From: QQUD01 sp039029915
GTDB taxonomy: Bacteria > Chloroflexota > Anaerolineae > Promineifilales > Promineifilaceae
Reading direction: 5' to 3'
DNA length: 24,154 bases
Assembly: GCA_039029915.1 (NCBI GenBank)
Contig: JBCCFD010000068.1
Coordinates: 1-24,154, forward strand
The position numbers were made by a program, and so were the translations under genes. Numbering within the stretch: position 1 is the stretch's first letter; every line of letters starts with the position of its first letter. The notes beneath the pieces were generated by a model. It had not been told where the DNA came from. It saw only the letters and a list, made by a program, of their open reading frames with translations, and did not search any database. This document shows positions 1-8,172 of this stretch, in pieces.

Positions 1-1467
1 AAAACGGCCGTTTCCTTTATCCCCACCAACGGCTTACCAACCCACCTAACCTATGGCGAACTTCAACGCGCTGTGGAAAGAACGGCCGTTTATCTTCAAT
101 CTCTGGGGGTCAAAGAGGGAAACTGCGTCGCCGTGCAAATCAAGAAGTGCACCCCGTTTATTTTGCTTAATCTAGCCATCATGCGTCTGGGCGCGTTTGT
201 TTTGCCTCTCAACCCAACCTACCCCGATCGAGAACTGACCTTCTTTCTTCAGAACTCACAGGCGATGCTCTTCTTTACGGATGAATTACCCGCCACAGCT
301 ATTCGGGAGTTGGTTCAAACAATACGCGTCGAACGAGATACGGCCGTTTTCCTCAGCACGCTCCCACATGATAAAACGGCCGTTCTCCCCCCGCTTCCCA
401 TCGATCCAGAACGAACCGCCCTCATGATTTACACCAGCGGCACCACAGGATTACCCAAAGGCGCTGAGATTACTCACCGTAACCTCGCCGTCAATCTAGA
501 CGGATTGCAAACGATTTGGAGCTGGCAAGCAGACGATATCTTGCTTCACGTTCTCCCCATTTTTCACATACACGGCCTGCTAGTAGCCCTCTATGGGGCA
601 CTGTATGCGGGTGCAACAACCCTCTTAACCGAAAAGTTTGACGCCGAGCAAACGCTGACGCTGCTCGACTCCGAAAAATGCACCATACTGATGGGAGTAC
701 CCAGCATTCACAAGCGATTGGTTGATGTGCCTGACCTCGAGCGGTTTGATCTCAGCCATATGCGCATCATTACCTCAGGTTCTGACCGCTTACCGGATGA
801 TCTTTTCAACCAGTTCAAAGCCAGCTTTGGCCACACACTGCTAGAGCGGTACGGCATGACCGAGACGGGCATCACCCTCTCTAACCCGCTTAACGGTGAG
901 CGACGCATAGGATCCGTTGGCACGCCATTACCCAATGTCAAAATCCGCATCGCTGACCCGGCCTCAGATGCCCCATTGCCGAACGACACGGTCGGAGAGC
1001 TTCAAATAAAAGGCCCACATCTTTTCAATGGCTATTGGCAACTCCCTCAAAAGACCAAAGATTCCTACAGTGCGGATGGCTGGTTTAAAACGGGCGATTT
1101 CGCCATTCGTGAGGAGGATGGCTACGTAACGCTTAAGGGGCGGCTCAAAGATTTGGTGATCAGCGGTGGTTTAAACGTTTATCCGCCAGAGGTAGAACTC
1201 GTTCTCGCCGATCACCCTGATGTCTTAACGAGTGCGGTTATTGGCTGTCCAAACGAAGAATGGGGTGAGCAGGTAACGGCCGTTATTGTCCCCAAACCAA
1301 ACGCCAACCTGACAGAAACAGAGATTATGACCCATTGCCGAACCCATCTTGCGCCGTATAAACTGCCAAGGAAAATCATTTTTGTAGACAGCTTGCCGGC
1401 TAACGCTTTAGGCAAGGTGCAAAAAAGCCAATTAAGAGAAAATCTGTGCCAAGATGAGACAAGTTAG
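1..1467 (+). CDS. Acyl-CoA synthetase, malonyl-CoA synthetase (MatB/ACSF3)-like, 5' end outside window
   Basis: Member of the ANL adenylate-forming family: it activates a carboxylic acid with ATP to an acyl-AMP and then transfers it to CoA. The frame is open from base 1, and the residues before the first possible internal start (GTG at 73) read like the family (THLTYGEL), so the true start lies upstream and at least 488 residues are present. Visible motifs are the P-loop YTSGTTGLPKG (near 430), YGMTETG (near 850), GWFKTGDFA (near 1080), GRLKDLVISGG (near 1140) and the C-terminal catalytic Lys in ALGKVQ (1414-1416). LPIFHIHGLLVAL and the YGMTETG/GSVGTPLP block resemble malonyl-CoA synthetases, so malonate or a short dicarboxylate is the inferred substrate; a medium-chain acid is the alternative. 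It overlaps the following thiolase-like gene by 14 nt, implying one operon. Five ACGGCCGT palindromes lie inside it, all read as Thr-Ala-Val. Confidence 0.9.
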   Translation, partial: KTAVSFIPTNGLPTHLTYGELQRAVERTAVYLQSLGVKEGNCVAVQIKKCTPFILLNLAIMRLGAFVLPLNPTYPDRELTFFLQNSQAMLFFTDELPATAIRELVQTIRVERDTAVFLSTLPHDKTAVLPPLPIDPERTALMIYTSGTTGLPKGAEITHRNLAVNLDGLQTIWSWQADDILLHVLPIFHIHGLLVALYGALYAGATTLLTEKFDAEQTLTLLDSEKCTILMGVPSIHKRLVDVPDLERFDLSHMRIITSGSDRLPDDLFNQFKASFGHTLLERYGMTETGITLSNPLNGERRIGSVGTPLPNVKIRIADPASDAPLPNDTVGELQIKGPHLFNGYWQLPQKTKDSYSADGWFKTGDFAIREEDGYVTLKGRLKDLVISGGLNVYPPEVELVLADHPDVLTSAVIGCPNEEWGEQVTAVIVPKPNANLTETEIMTHCRTHLAPYKLPRKIIFVDSLPANALGKVQKSQLRENLCQDETS

Positions 1468-2596
1468 CGTTGTTGGTATCGGGCAGGTGCCTGTTAAAAA
1501 GAAATATGAAAACCCAATGCGAGAAGTCGCAGCAACGGCCGTTCACAACGCCATGGAATACGCTGGCGTCGATTCCGTTGACGCCCTTTTTGCAGGAAAT
1601 ATGCTCAGCGACGAGCTACAAGGTCAAAAACACATCGCCGCTTTGATTGCTGACGAGGCGGGGTTACGCGGCGTAGAAGCCCTTCAGGTGCGAGCAGCCA
1701 CAGCAACCGGAGCCGCCGCCCTGCGCATGGCGTACTTTGCCGTGGCCAGCGGGGAAGCCGATCTTGCCATCGCGGTCGGGGCTGAGAAGATGAGCACCGG
1801 CATGGCCACACCTGCCCTTGCCAAAGCGCTCGATTCTGAAAAAGAAGTGCCTGCTGGCGCAACGCTTATCTCTAAAAATGCAGAGCTAATGCAGCTTTAC
1901 ATCAAGCAATATGGCCTGCCTGAGGATGGCCTCGTAAACTTTGCTGTCAATGCCCATCACAATGCCTTAACCAACCCCAACGCCCTTTTTCATAAAGAAA
2001 TCACGGCCGAATCCGTTCTTAATTCAAAAATCATCGTGCCGCCCATTCGGCTCTTGGATTGCTCTCCCGTTTGTGATGGGGCAGCAGCCGTCATTCTTGC
2101 ACCTACCGAAGAGGCGCGCGCCTACACCAGTCAGCCCGTCCACATCCTCGCTTCAAGTGTTGCTACAGACCGCTTTCGCATTGAAGATCGTGTCTACCCA
2201 CTTAAGCTGCGGGCGGCTCGTCTCTCAGCCCTGCGGGCGGCTCGTCGGGCCAACATTAATCGAGAAGACCTGTCATTTTATGAAGTTCACGATGCATTTA
2301 GCATTATGGCCTGTTTACTATTGGAATCAGTTGGGTTTGCTAAACCGGGCCAAGGGTGGCGGCTAGCTCAAGAAAAGCGCATCTTCCGAGATGGTGATAT
2401 ACCGATTGCCACGATGGGCGGATTGAAGGCGCGAGGCCACCCGATCGGAGCCACTGCTATTTATCAAACGTGTGAGATTTTCCAGCAGTTAACTGAACAG
2501 GCTGGCGAAAATCAGCTCCACAATGCCAAACTTGCTATGCTCCAATCGGTTGGCGGCGCAGCCTCAACGGTCTTGACGCATATTTTTGGCAATTAG
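1454..2596 (+). CDS. Thiolase-like protein (SCP-2/archaeal thiolase type) lacking the nucleophilic Cys
   Basis: 380 residues with the thiolase fold throughout, normal for SCP-2/archaeal-type thiolases, which make or cleave 3-ketoacyl-CoA. The C-terminal half keeps HDAFS (catalytic His region, NEAFA equivalent) and GGLKARGHPIGATA (GHPxG His). At the usual nucleophile motif (xACASG) the protein reads RAATATGAAA: the Cys position is Thr, codon ACA, near nt 1700. The C-terminal LQSVGGAASTVL also has no Cys. It may therefore be a non-catalytic partner, a lipid-transfer-like protein or a changed enzyme. The ATG at 1454 lies inside the end of the upstream acyl-CoA ligase, indicating translational coupling and a shared acyl-CoA pathway. 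A 15-bp direct repeat at 2207-2221 and 2231-2245 makes an internal LRAAR...LRAAR duplication. Family assignment is firm; function is not. Confidence 0.88.
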   Translation: MRQVSVVGIGQVPVKKKYENPMREVAATAVHNAMEYAGVDSVDALFAGNMLSDELQGQKHIAALIADEAGLRGVEALQVRAATATGAAALRMAYFAVASGEADLAIAVGAEKMSTGMATPALAKALDSEKEVPAGATLISKNAELMQLYIKQYGLPEDGLVNFAVNAHHNALTNPNALFHKEITAESVLNSKIIVPPIRLLDCSPVCDGAAAVILAPTEEARAYTSQPVHILASSVATDRFRIEDRVYPLKLRAARLSALRAARRANINREDLSFYEVHDAFSIMACLLLESVGFAKPGQGWRLAQEKRIFRDGDIPIATMGGLKARGHPIGATAIYQTCEIFQQLTEQAGENQLHNAKLAMLQSVGGAASTVLTHIFGN

Positions 2597-2635
2597 CGCA
2601 ATTTGCTATTTTGGGTTGACAATTAGTGATGGGTC

Positions 2636-2852
2636 ATGAATAAGATTAGGAATATCGTTTTTCTGCTTGGTTTATCGATTCTATTTTGTTTATGAATGTT
2701 TTGGACAACATCCCCTGCTCTTACCAGCGCCAGCAGAACAAGGATGCATTTTTATACAAAAACGTGAAGATGTGACAATTATTAAAACTGTCCTTTATCA
2801 AACAATTGAATACTATCCCTGCAGGTCTAATCCTGAAGCTTATACGCAATAA
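2636..2852 (+). pseudogene. Possible frameshifted small secreted protein
   Basis: The ATG at 2636 opens a 19-codon frame reading MNKIRNIVFLLGLSILFCL then TGA. This looks like a signal peptide or lipoprotein leader: two positive residues followed by a hydrophobic stretch. One nucleotide out of phase, the overlapping frame stays open to TAA at 2850-2852 and encodes a short Cys-containing segment (LLLPAPAEQGCIFIQK, then EYYPCRSNPEAY) that would suit a small exported protein. Joining the two needs a single frameshift near 2685-2695, in T-rich sequence. It could be a real decayed gene, a sequencing error or chance. No family is recognised and no strong ribosome site is seen. It lies just before a small membrane-protein gene. 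Confidence 0.25.
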
Positions 2853-2858
2853 TTTTTG

Positions 2859-3155
2859 ATGATCAAATTACAAGCTTTCGTCAATCTTTTGATTTTTTTT
2901 GGATTTTTCTCCGCGGCATTATTTTATTTCTATATAAGTTGGTTTCGGTATAGAAGGTTTTTAAAGCATGTCAGAAATTTCCAGTCCTTCTTGATACGAC
3001 GGGGCTTTCCTGTGACTGAGTTTGATAAACAGCTCTTAGAGTCAAGGTTTTATAAATGGCTGGCTCGTTTTGTTTTCACTTTATTTTTCTTGTTGTCAGC
3101 AATGATTCTATTTGGGTACGTGCTTAGTCTAATTCTGTTTGTCGTTGATGGTTGA
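2859..3155 (+). CDS. Small two-helix membrane protein, unknown function
   Basis: 98 residues. Two clear hydrophobic segments are visible: residues about 6-27 (VNLLIFFGFFSAALFYFYI) and about 70-95 (FVFTLFFLLSAMILFGYVL). They are separated by a basic, aromatic-rich loop (WFRYRRFLKHVRNF...), so two membrane helices with a charged middle are predicted. I chose ATG 2859 over the overlapping TTG at 2856. No Shine-Dalgarno site is evident. Base composition is more AT-rich than the metabolic genes around it, and no family is recognised. It is convergent with the sulfotransferase, with 68 bp between their ends. Confidence 0.5.
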   Translation: MIKLQAFVNLLIFFGFFSAALFYFYISWFRYRRFLKHVRNFQSFLIRRGFPVTEFDKQLLESRFYKWLARFVFTLFFLLSAMILFGYVLSLILFVVDG

Positions 3156-3223
3156 TATTAAAATGCGGGTGTCAATCCAACACTCACTCTATAAGCTAAA
3201 AACTGCTTACTGAAAATGATGAC

Positions 3224-3838
3224 CTATCCCTCATTCCCAAGCACATTCCGAATAAACTCTTCCCGTGTATTTTTATGCGGAAATGGCGCGGTTGGCACAG
3301 GCAATCCAAGGGCAGCGCAGATTGGTTCCCAGCCATCGCCAACCTCCCACACCAATAGTCGATCGGCTGGGGCCTGGGCTATCACATCATTATTCCACTT
3401 ATCAAATAAGGCCATGCTGGCTTTTTTATCCTCAATCAGCGAATGAATGGGAAATCGAGTCCGAGATAGCTCCTTGCTTAAATCCATCATCAAACCCGGC
3501 TCTCGTTCCCTAGGCGCATAAATCGTTTTGCTGGCGCTTTCCCACCACGCATCAGCCGGACGCTTTGACAATAAAATAAGCGCAGACGGAAAAGCGCGGC
3601 TCAATTCAGGCCAAAACGCAGACGCGGGCCAATCCACAGCTGCGCCATAATCAGCCAGTTCTTTGGGCCAGTCAGGCTCATCTCCAAAAGCGGCCTGATG
3701 CCAAAAGTGAATGTGCTCCCGATTGTTTAAAAATTCAAACATATGGTAGCATGGTTTATTCAATAAAAATTCTAACGCCCGTTTCAAAGAAGACGTCCCT
3801 GTCCGCCCCACACCAGCCCCAACAACCTGTAAACTCAT
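3224..3838 (-). CDS. Sulfotransferase family protein (Sulfotransfer_4-like)
   Basis: 204 residues. PAPS-dependent sulfotransferases move a sulfonate group from 3'-phosphoadenylyl sulfate to an alcohol or amine. The N-terminus carries the phosphosulfate-binding loop (GAGVGRTGTSSLKRAL, residues 7-22). A second nucleotide-binding element follows a strand in the middle (SALILLSKRPADAWWES). The C-terminal GWEPICAALGLPVP and PFPHKNTREEF are characteristic of the Sulfotransfer_4 group. The start is ATG 3838: AGAGGTG sits 6 nt upstream, and the in-frame GTG at 3847 falls inside that ribosome site. The physiological acceptor cannot be read from sequence. The gene is divergent from the FkbM methyltransferase across a 360-bp gap; both could modify a surface glycan or small molecule, but that is only inference. 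Confidence 0.85.
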   Translation of the reverse strand: MSLQVVGAGVGRTGTSSLKRALEFLLNKPCYHMFEFLNNREHIHFWHQAAFGDEPDWPKELADYGAAVDWPASAFWPELSRAFPSALILLSKRPADAWWESASKTIYAPREREPGLMMDLSKELSRTRFPIHSLIEDKKASMALFDKWNNDVIAQAPADRLLVWEVGDGWEPICAALGLPVPTAPFPHKNTREEFIRNVLGNEG

Positions 3839-4198
3839 CTTTGTCACCTCTTTCGGGATACTTTATTTCACAAATTTCTTTAACAACAAGCGCAGCCTGA
3901 AACATTGTTTTCACACCTAAAAGCTTCTGTAAAGCTATTTTATTTCGAAAACCTACTTCTTCTCCGTTTATTTTGAATCATTATCTAAAATGTAAATTTG
4001 CAAAGCTTAGTATTTTGTTTCCAAAATTTCAAGAACGCTCCACTCGAGAAAACCATTTTGGTTATGTGTTAAACAGCGTAATTAGCGCAATACTCAATTA
4101 TAAATGGTGCATGATCAATAGTGAATCGTCAATCTGAAATCGTCAATCAACAATTGAAACACTAGTTTTTGACTCCGTTTTGGGGTACAAATCCGAAT
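3839..4198. other. AT-rich divergent intergenic region
   Basis: 360 bp between the divergent sulfotransferase and FkbM methyltransferase genes, so it should hold promoters for both; I cannot place convincing -35/-10 pairs. Small hairpins are visible: ATTTTG/CAAAAT with a 4-nt loop near 4011-4026, and AACCA/TGGTT near 4051-4063. The last part holds a heptad-repeat array, listed separately. No conserved coding frame is seen. Confidence 0.6.
4114..4155. repeat. Heptad-repeat array, word about GTCAATC
   Basis: Six consecutive 7-nt units in register: ATCAATA, GTGAATC, GTCAATC, TGAAATC, GTCAATC, AACAATT. The array lies just before the FkbM methyltransferase start. It resembles the heptanucleotide STRR repeats known from cyanobacteria in layout, not in word. 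Confidence 0.65.
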
Positions 4199-5119
4199 AT
4201 GGGAATTGAAGAGCTTGGATTACAGCTATACCGTCAAACCGTTAAACGACTGCGCCCAGCCCATGTTGCTTCACATTGGTTTATGACGCACGCCATCATT
4301 CCATCATTGGAGCGTGCTAAAAATTTCAAAACGATACCAGATGATCCATTTTGGTTTCGGCTTGAGCTTTTGCGGGACAAACATGAGCCTGAAACCACCC
4401 AGCTTTTTGAACGAATTGTCCAACCGGGCATGACTGTACTCGATATTGGTGCGCACGTTGGTTACTATTCACGAAAATTTGCACAAAAGGTGGGTGAAAA
4501 CGGCCGTATTATCTCCTTCGAGCCCCATCCCAAAACCTACCAAACCCTCCAGCAAAATATTAGTCGATTTTCTAACATCACCACGTACCAAGTCGCACTG
4601 GCAGAAATGAACGGCCAAGCTGAACTGCACGATTATTTAGTCATGTCCGCTAGCGGCTCGCTTAACTACGATCCAAGTATTGAAGATTTACAAAAATCAA
4701 TTCAATCAAAGCAGGACGTTGCCCCGCGTCTGAGTGACGATTTTCAACCAAAAACCTACATTGTTCAAACTCGTCCGGTAGATGATTGTCTTAAAGAACT
4801 TAACATCAACGCAATCGATTTAATCAAAATGGATATTGAAGGGGCAGAGTTAGGGGCATTACGCGGCATGCGCCAAACGATTCAAAATTCCGCTAATTTG
4901 ATGCTCGTCATGGAATATAATCCGCAAGCTTTACAGGGATTTGGCCACGATCCGGTATCGGCTTTGTTTGAAGTGATGGAGATGGGTTTCAGTTCCCTAC
5001 AAGCGATTGAGCCAGATGGCAGTCTCACCAACTTCGCCTTAGATAGACCACAACTTGAAGAAATTACCGCCCCCCTTATGAAAGAGATGGGGGTATTGAA
5101 TGTTTTTCTACAAAAATAA
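4199..5119 (+). CDS. FkbM family SAM-dependent methyltransferase
   Basis: 306 residues from ATG 4199; an in-frame TTG at 4169 would add 10. FkbM-type enzymes methylate hydroxyl groups on polyketides, sugars or surface polysaccharides using S-adenosylmethionine. The Rossmann SAM site is clear: VLDIGAHVGYYS (residues 80-91, motif I), FEPHPKTY (107-114, acidic strand-2 end), and DLIKMDIEGAELGALRG in the second half, the FkbM signature that follows the (P)VDDCL segment. The N-terminal 70 residues are a helical extension without recognisable motifs. It converges on the 73-residue protein at 5144 with only 24 bp between. The substrate is unknown. One ACGGCCGT palindrome (4500) is read as Asn-Gly-Arg. 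Confidence 0.87.
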   Translation: MGIEELGLQLYRQTVKRLRPAHVASHWFMTHAIIPSLERAKNFKTIPDDPFWFRLELLRDKHEPETTQLFERIVQPGMTVLDIGAHVGYYSRKFAQKVGENGRIISFEPHPKTYQTLQQNISRFSNITTYQVALAEMNGQAELHDYLVMSASGSLNYDPSIEDLQKSIQSKQDVAPRLSDDFQPKTYIVQTRPVDDCLKELNINAIDLIKMDIEGAELGALRGMRQTIQNSANLMLVMEYNPQALQGFGHDPVSALFEVMEMGFSSLQAIEPDGSLTNFALDRPQLEEITAPLMKEMGVLNVFLQK

Positions 5120-5143
5120 TAGACAAACAATGCCCTAAGGCAC

Positions 5144-5365
5144 TTACTGTTGAATGACACCCTTCTCATCGAGTAGATGAACTCTGTTTTCGGCCCCATC
5201 AATTAAAGTTATTTCACGGGTTTTAAGATTGTAACGGAACGCCTGCAAGCTTTCGTTGTTTTCGTTATCTAAAGTAACCAGATGGCCCCAAACGGCCGTT
5301 TCGTCACGACCGCGTAAACGCAGCGAAGCACCCTGCCAGCGACAATAGTACACCAGCGGCTTCAT
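5144..5365 (-). CDS. Small hypothetical protein translationally coupled to ABC exporter
   Basis: 73 residues (MKPLVYYCRWQG...LLDEKGVIQQ), soluble, with no signal peptide or membrane segment. Its ATG (5365) shares one base with the TGA stop of the upstream ABC exporter (TGATG), a classic coupling arrangement, so the two are very likely co-translated. The pattern (W-G-H-L-V-T-L-D, R-E-I-T-L-I-D-G, R-V-H-L-L-D) suggests a small all-beta protein with repeated strands. No family is recognised. It contains an ACGGCCGT copy read as Thr-Ala-Val, which supports coding. Confidence 0.7.
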   Translation of the reverse strand: MKPLVYYCRWQGASLRLRGRDETAVWGHLVTLDNENNESLQAFRYNLKTREITLIDGAENRVHLLDEKGVIQQ

Positions 5366-7125
5366 CAATCAATTGCCTCATACTGTCTAAAAATATTGCG
5401 ATATGCAGCAGAAGATTCAAGCAGCGACTCATGGTCACCAATGGCGCTAATCTTCCCCTTCCGCAGGACGATCACTAAATCTGCCCACCGAATTTGTGAC
5501 AGCCGATGGGTAATTAAAATCGTTGTTTGATTTTCGGCTGCCCGCACAATCGCCTTTTGAATCTGATCCTCTGTTGCGCTATCAACCGCGCTCGTTGAGT
5601 CATCCAAAATAAGCAGGCGCGGTTGGATTAGAAAGGCCCGAGCCAAAGCCAATCGCTGCCGTTGACCGCCAGATAAGGTAACCCCTCGCTCACCAATAAT
5701 CGTGTCGTACCCATCTTGAAAGTTCAAAATGAACTCATGCGCCTGCGCCGCTTTAGCTGCGTCCACAACTTCTTCAAATGTCGCCTTTGGATTACCAAAA
5801 GCAATATTTTCACTAATGGTTCTTGAGAAGAGAAAAATATCTTGCTCAATAATGGAAATCTGCTGTCGCAGGGTTGCCATTTGCCACGCCTTTACATTGA
5901 CGCCATCAATTAGAATCTCTCCCTCAGTTACATCATACGTTCGATTGATCAGCTTTGTTAAACTGCTTTTACCAGACCCAGTCTGCCCAACAATCGCGAC
6001 TCGCTGGCCTGGCTCTACGGTAAACGAAATGTCTTCAATCACTTTAACGCCCTCTACATACCCAAATGAAACGTTATTGAACTGTAAACGGCCGTTAATC
6101 CGCTCTCGATACCCATCTACATTCTCATCCAAATCATTCTGCACGTGAATCAATTCTAAAATACGCCGCGCCCCAGCAAACCCCAATGATACCCTTGAAT
6201 AGGCCATCAAAGAGACAAAAGTCGGGAAGAAAAAGAGCGTCAATAGTCCGTTGAAGGCCACCACGTCACCAAGCTGAATACGGCCGTTTTGAAACAGCAA
6301 AATCGAATGTGTAAATCCAATCGCCTGAGTCAAACCTAAAAATAAAAGCGGCAAGAATCGTGCTTCAATATTTCCCTGATCCACCACCCGATTTCGGTAT
6401 CCAAATGCGTTCTTCTCGAAGCGCGCAATCTCCTCAGCTTCCTGAGCACTTCCCTTGACCAGTTCAATCCCATCAATCGCTTCCGCCAAGCGGCTATTTA
6501 AACGCCCAAACGATTCACGCACCCGATTGGCAACGGGGGTTAATACACCGAGATACTGACGAACAGCAATTAGATAAGCAATGACAAAAAGGCCGGGTGC
6601 TAAGATAAGCTGGGGATCAATAGTGGGTGAAATGATCAACGGCATAAGCAAGAAATTACCCGATCCAACCACTAGATTCATGCCCGTTTGAAGCATCAAA
6701 TTAATTTCATGGACATCGTTTGTCGCGCGGGCCATCGTATCACCTACGGGCTGGCTATCATGGAAGGTCATGCTTTTACCAAGCAAAGAAATGTAAAGTT
6801 CTTCCCGCATATCCCTTTCCAATCGTTCACCTAAAATCGCAGATGAAAAATTTCGTCCAAACTGGAGCACAGCGCGAACAACCTGACTCACCACGATTCC
6901 AATCGCCGCCATAAGCAAACCGCGAACCACAACAGGCTCAGTTGACACAACATCAAACGCCCGCCCCAAGAAAATTGGAATCGCCGCCGCTAAAGCTGCA
7001 TTACCAAATGCGCCAATCAATAAGATAAAAATCAGGACCTTGTGCCTAGATAAATGGGAAATAATCCAATTTAAGGTAGTACTTTGGTCCGAGGGTACCG
7101 CACTATTTACGGTGAATTCACTCAT
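5365..7125 (-). CDS. ABC exporter half-transporter, Walker B glutamate replaced by Asp
   Basis: 586 residues, the usual length of a fused TMD-NBD half exporter. Residues about 28-320 form the six-helix membrane domain and about 345-580 the ATPase. Visible in order: Walker A GQTGSGKS (380-387), Q-loop Gln 428, signature LSGGQ (484-488), Walker B LLILD (504-508), D-loop SAVD and H-loop His 540. The residue after Walker B is Asp 509 (LILDDS), where an active site has Glu. This is typical of the degenerate half of heterodimeric exporters such as TM287/288 and BmrCD, so a partner subunit with a Glu is expected. None is adjacent; the partial exporter at 23135 is a possible but distant candidate. 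Substrate unknown; lipids, peptides or drugs are usual for this class. It is followed by a coupled 73-residue gene. Confidence 0.93.
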   Translation of the reverse strand: MSEFTVNSAVPSDQSTTLNWIISHLSRHKVLIFILLIGAFGNAALAAAIPIFLGRAFDVVSTEPVVVRGLLMAAIGIVVSQVVRAVLQFGRNFSSAILGERLERDMREELYISLLGKSMTFHDSQPVGDTMARATNDVHEINLMLQTGMNLVVGSGNFLLMPLIISPTIDPQLILAPGLFVIAYLIAVRQYLGVLTPVANRVRESFGRLNSRLAEAIDGIELVKGSAQEAEEIARFEKNAFGYRNRVVDQGNIEARFLPLLFLGLTQAIGFTHSILLFQNGRIQLGDVVAFNGLLTLFFFPTFVSLMAYSRVSLGFAGARRILELIHVQNDLDENVDGYRERINGRLQFNNVSFGYVEGVKVIEDISFTVEPGQRVAIVGQTGSGKSSLTKLINRTYDVTEGEILIDGVNVKAWQMATLRQQISIIEQDIFLFSRTISENIAFGNPKATFEEVVDAAKAAQAHEFILNFQDGYDTIIGERGVTLSGGQRQRLALARAFLIQPRLLILDDSTSAVDSATEDQIQKAIVRAAENQTTILITHRLSQIRWADLVIVLRKGKISAIGDHESLLESSAAYRNIFRQYEAID

Positions 7126-7288
7126 TAATAATAACCCTTGATTTAGGATAGCTCATGACTAAGGTAGATCGTTGTATTAAAAAAAAGTTGCTGGATTTTT
7201 CCTTAATTCAAAACGTCAATTTTCTATTCTATCATCTTTAACGAGCCAGATGGAATCAAGAATGATCTGACTAGAAAAATCTAACAAC

Positions 7289-7316
7289 TCACTAAAGTAG
7301 GTAGTAAGCAGTAATG
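7289..7316. repeat. Short heptad array running into a start codon
   Basis: Units CTCACTA, AGTAGGT, AGTAAGC, AGTAATG in register. The last unit contains the first possible ATG (7314) of the downstream P-loop gene. Only two or three units agree well, so this is weaker than the other arrays. Confidence 0.4.
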
Positions 7317-8048
7317 GCAGTTTTAATCGAACGTCCAGCCGCACCATTCATTAAACGATTGTGGCATTTATTTGAACAGACCCAAATAGCGTCGTGGCAA
7401 CAAACCAACAAGCAAGCGATTTTAACTGAGCTATCTCTGGAAAATCTCAAAAACATGAAGCGTATCGTTATATTAGGCTCTAGTGGTTCCGGAAAATCAA
7501 CACTCGCCCGCAAATTAGGCAATAGCTTAAACTTGCCGGTTGTTCATTTAGACCGCCACTATTGGAATCCCGGCTGGGAACCCACTCCGGAAAAACAATG
7601 GCAAGAACAGGTCAAAGATTTTGTCAGTGAGCCCGCTTGGATTATAGATGGCAACTATCGGTCAACTTTAGATATACGATTGGAAGCTTGCGATGCGGTT
7701 ATTTTTCTCGATATGCCTCCAATTCTTTGTGTACAGCGAGCGATCAAACGACGCTTTCAATATATGAATCATCCCCGACCAGACATTGCTCGAGGATGTA
7801 AAGAATTGGTGCTTGACCCGCAGTTCCCACAATTTTTAGCCAGAATTCTTGATTACCCCAAAAGAGCCCGCCCCGAAGTGCTGCAAAAGATCAATTACAT
7901 AAAAGATCATAAACGGGTCATCATCTTAAATTCACCCCAAACGGCAGATGAGTTTTTAGAAGACCCAGAACGCCTATTCCCGCTAGATAACACATTTTTA
8001 GAATCGCTTACACCGGTTAGTTCTCCGCCTCAATTCACAACCGATTAG
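7314..8048 (+). CDS. P-loop kinase-like protein, FlaR/topology-modulation family
   Basis: Adenylate-kinase-like P-loop NTPase of the family annotated as DNA topology modulation protein FlaR. Walker A is GSSGSGKST (residues 55-63 of the long form), followed by LARKLG, then VVHLDRHYWNPGW and WIIDGNYR, both typical of this family, and VIFLDMPP as the Walker B-like strand. The true biochemical role of the family is poorly known; a small-molecule kinase activity is an inference. The start is uncertain. Relatives begin at MKRIVILG, here ATG 7455 (197 residues); the longer form from ATG 7314 adds 47 residues with no recognised motif, but that stretch is free of stops. No good ribosome site supports either. 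It is convergent with soxD. Confidence 0.82.
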   Translation: MAVLIERPAAPFIKRLWHLFEQTQIASWQQTNKQAILTELSLENLKNMKRIVILGSSGSGKSTLARKLGNSLNLPVVHLDRHYWNPGWEPTPEKQWQEQVKDFVSEPAWIIDGNYRSTLDIRLEACDAVIFLDMPPILCVQRAIKRRFQYMNHPRPDIARGCKELVLDPQFPQFLARILDYPKRARPEVLQKINYIKDHKRVIILNSPQTADEFLEDPERLFPLDNTFLESLTPVSSPPQFTTD

Positions 8049-8057
8049 ACGCGTTTT

Positions 8058-8101
8058 AAGTAAATCAGATTTGTTTTTAACTTGCTTTTAGTGATTTACT
8101 T
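8058..8101. terminator. Long-loop inverted repeat between convergent genes
   Basis: Perfect 10-bp arms AAGTAAATCA (8058-8067) and TGATTTACTT (8092-8101) around a 24-nt T-rich loop, between the convergent ends of the FlaR-like gene and soxD. It could act as a bidirectional terminator, but the stem is AT-rich and has no proper U-tract. Its geometry matches the other long-loop repeats in this window. Confidence 0.4.
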
Positions 8102-8172
8102 CATGCTTTGTCTTACAAAAGACTAAAAATGCAAAAGTAGCCAAAAAACTGTTGAAACAGTGCAATTAATCG

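Noticed and set aside
4114..4155. CRISPR-like array
   Set aside because: Units are 7 nt with no spacers and no cas genes are near; the same holds for the other arrays.
7126..7313. tRNA or small RNA gene in the divergent gap
   Set aside because: No cloverleaf, T-loop consensus or terminator was visible; only AT-rich sequence and a weak heptad array.
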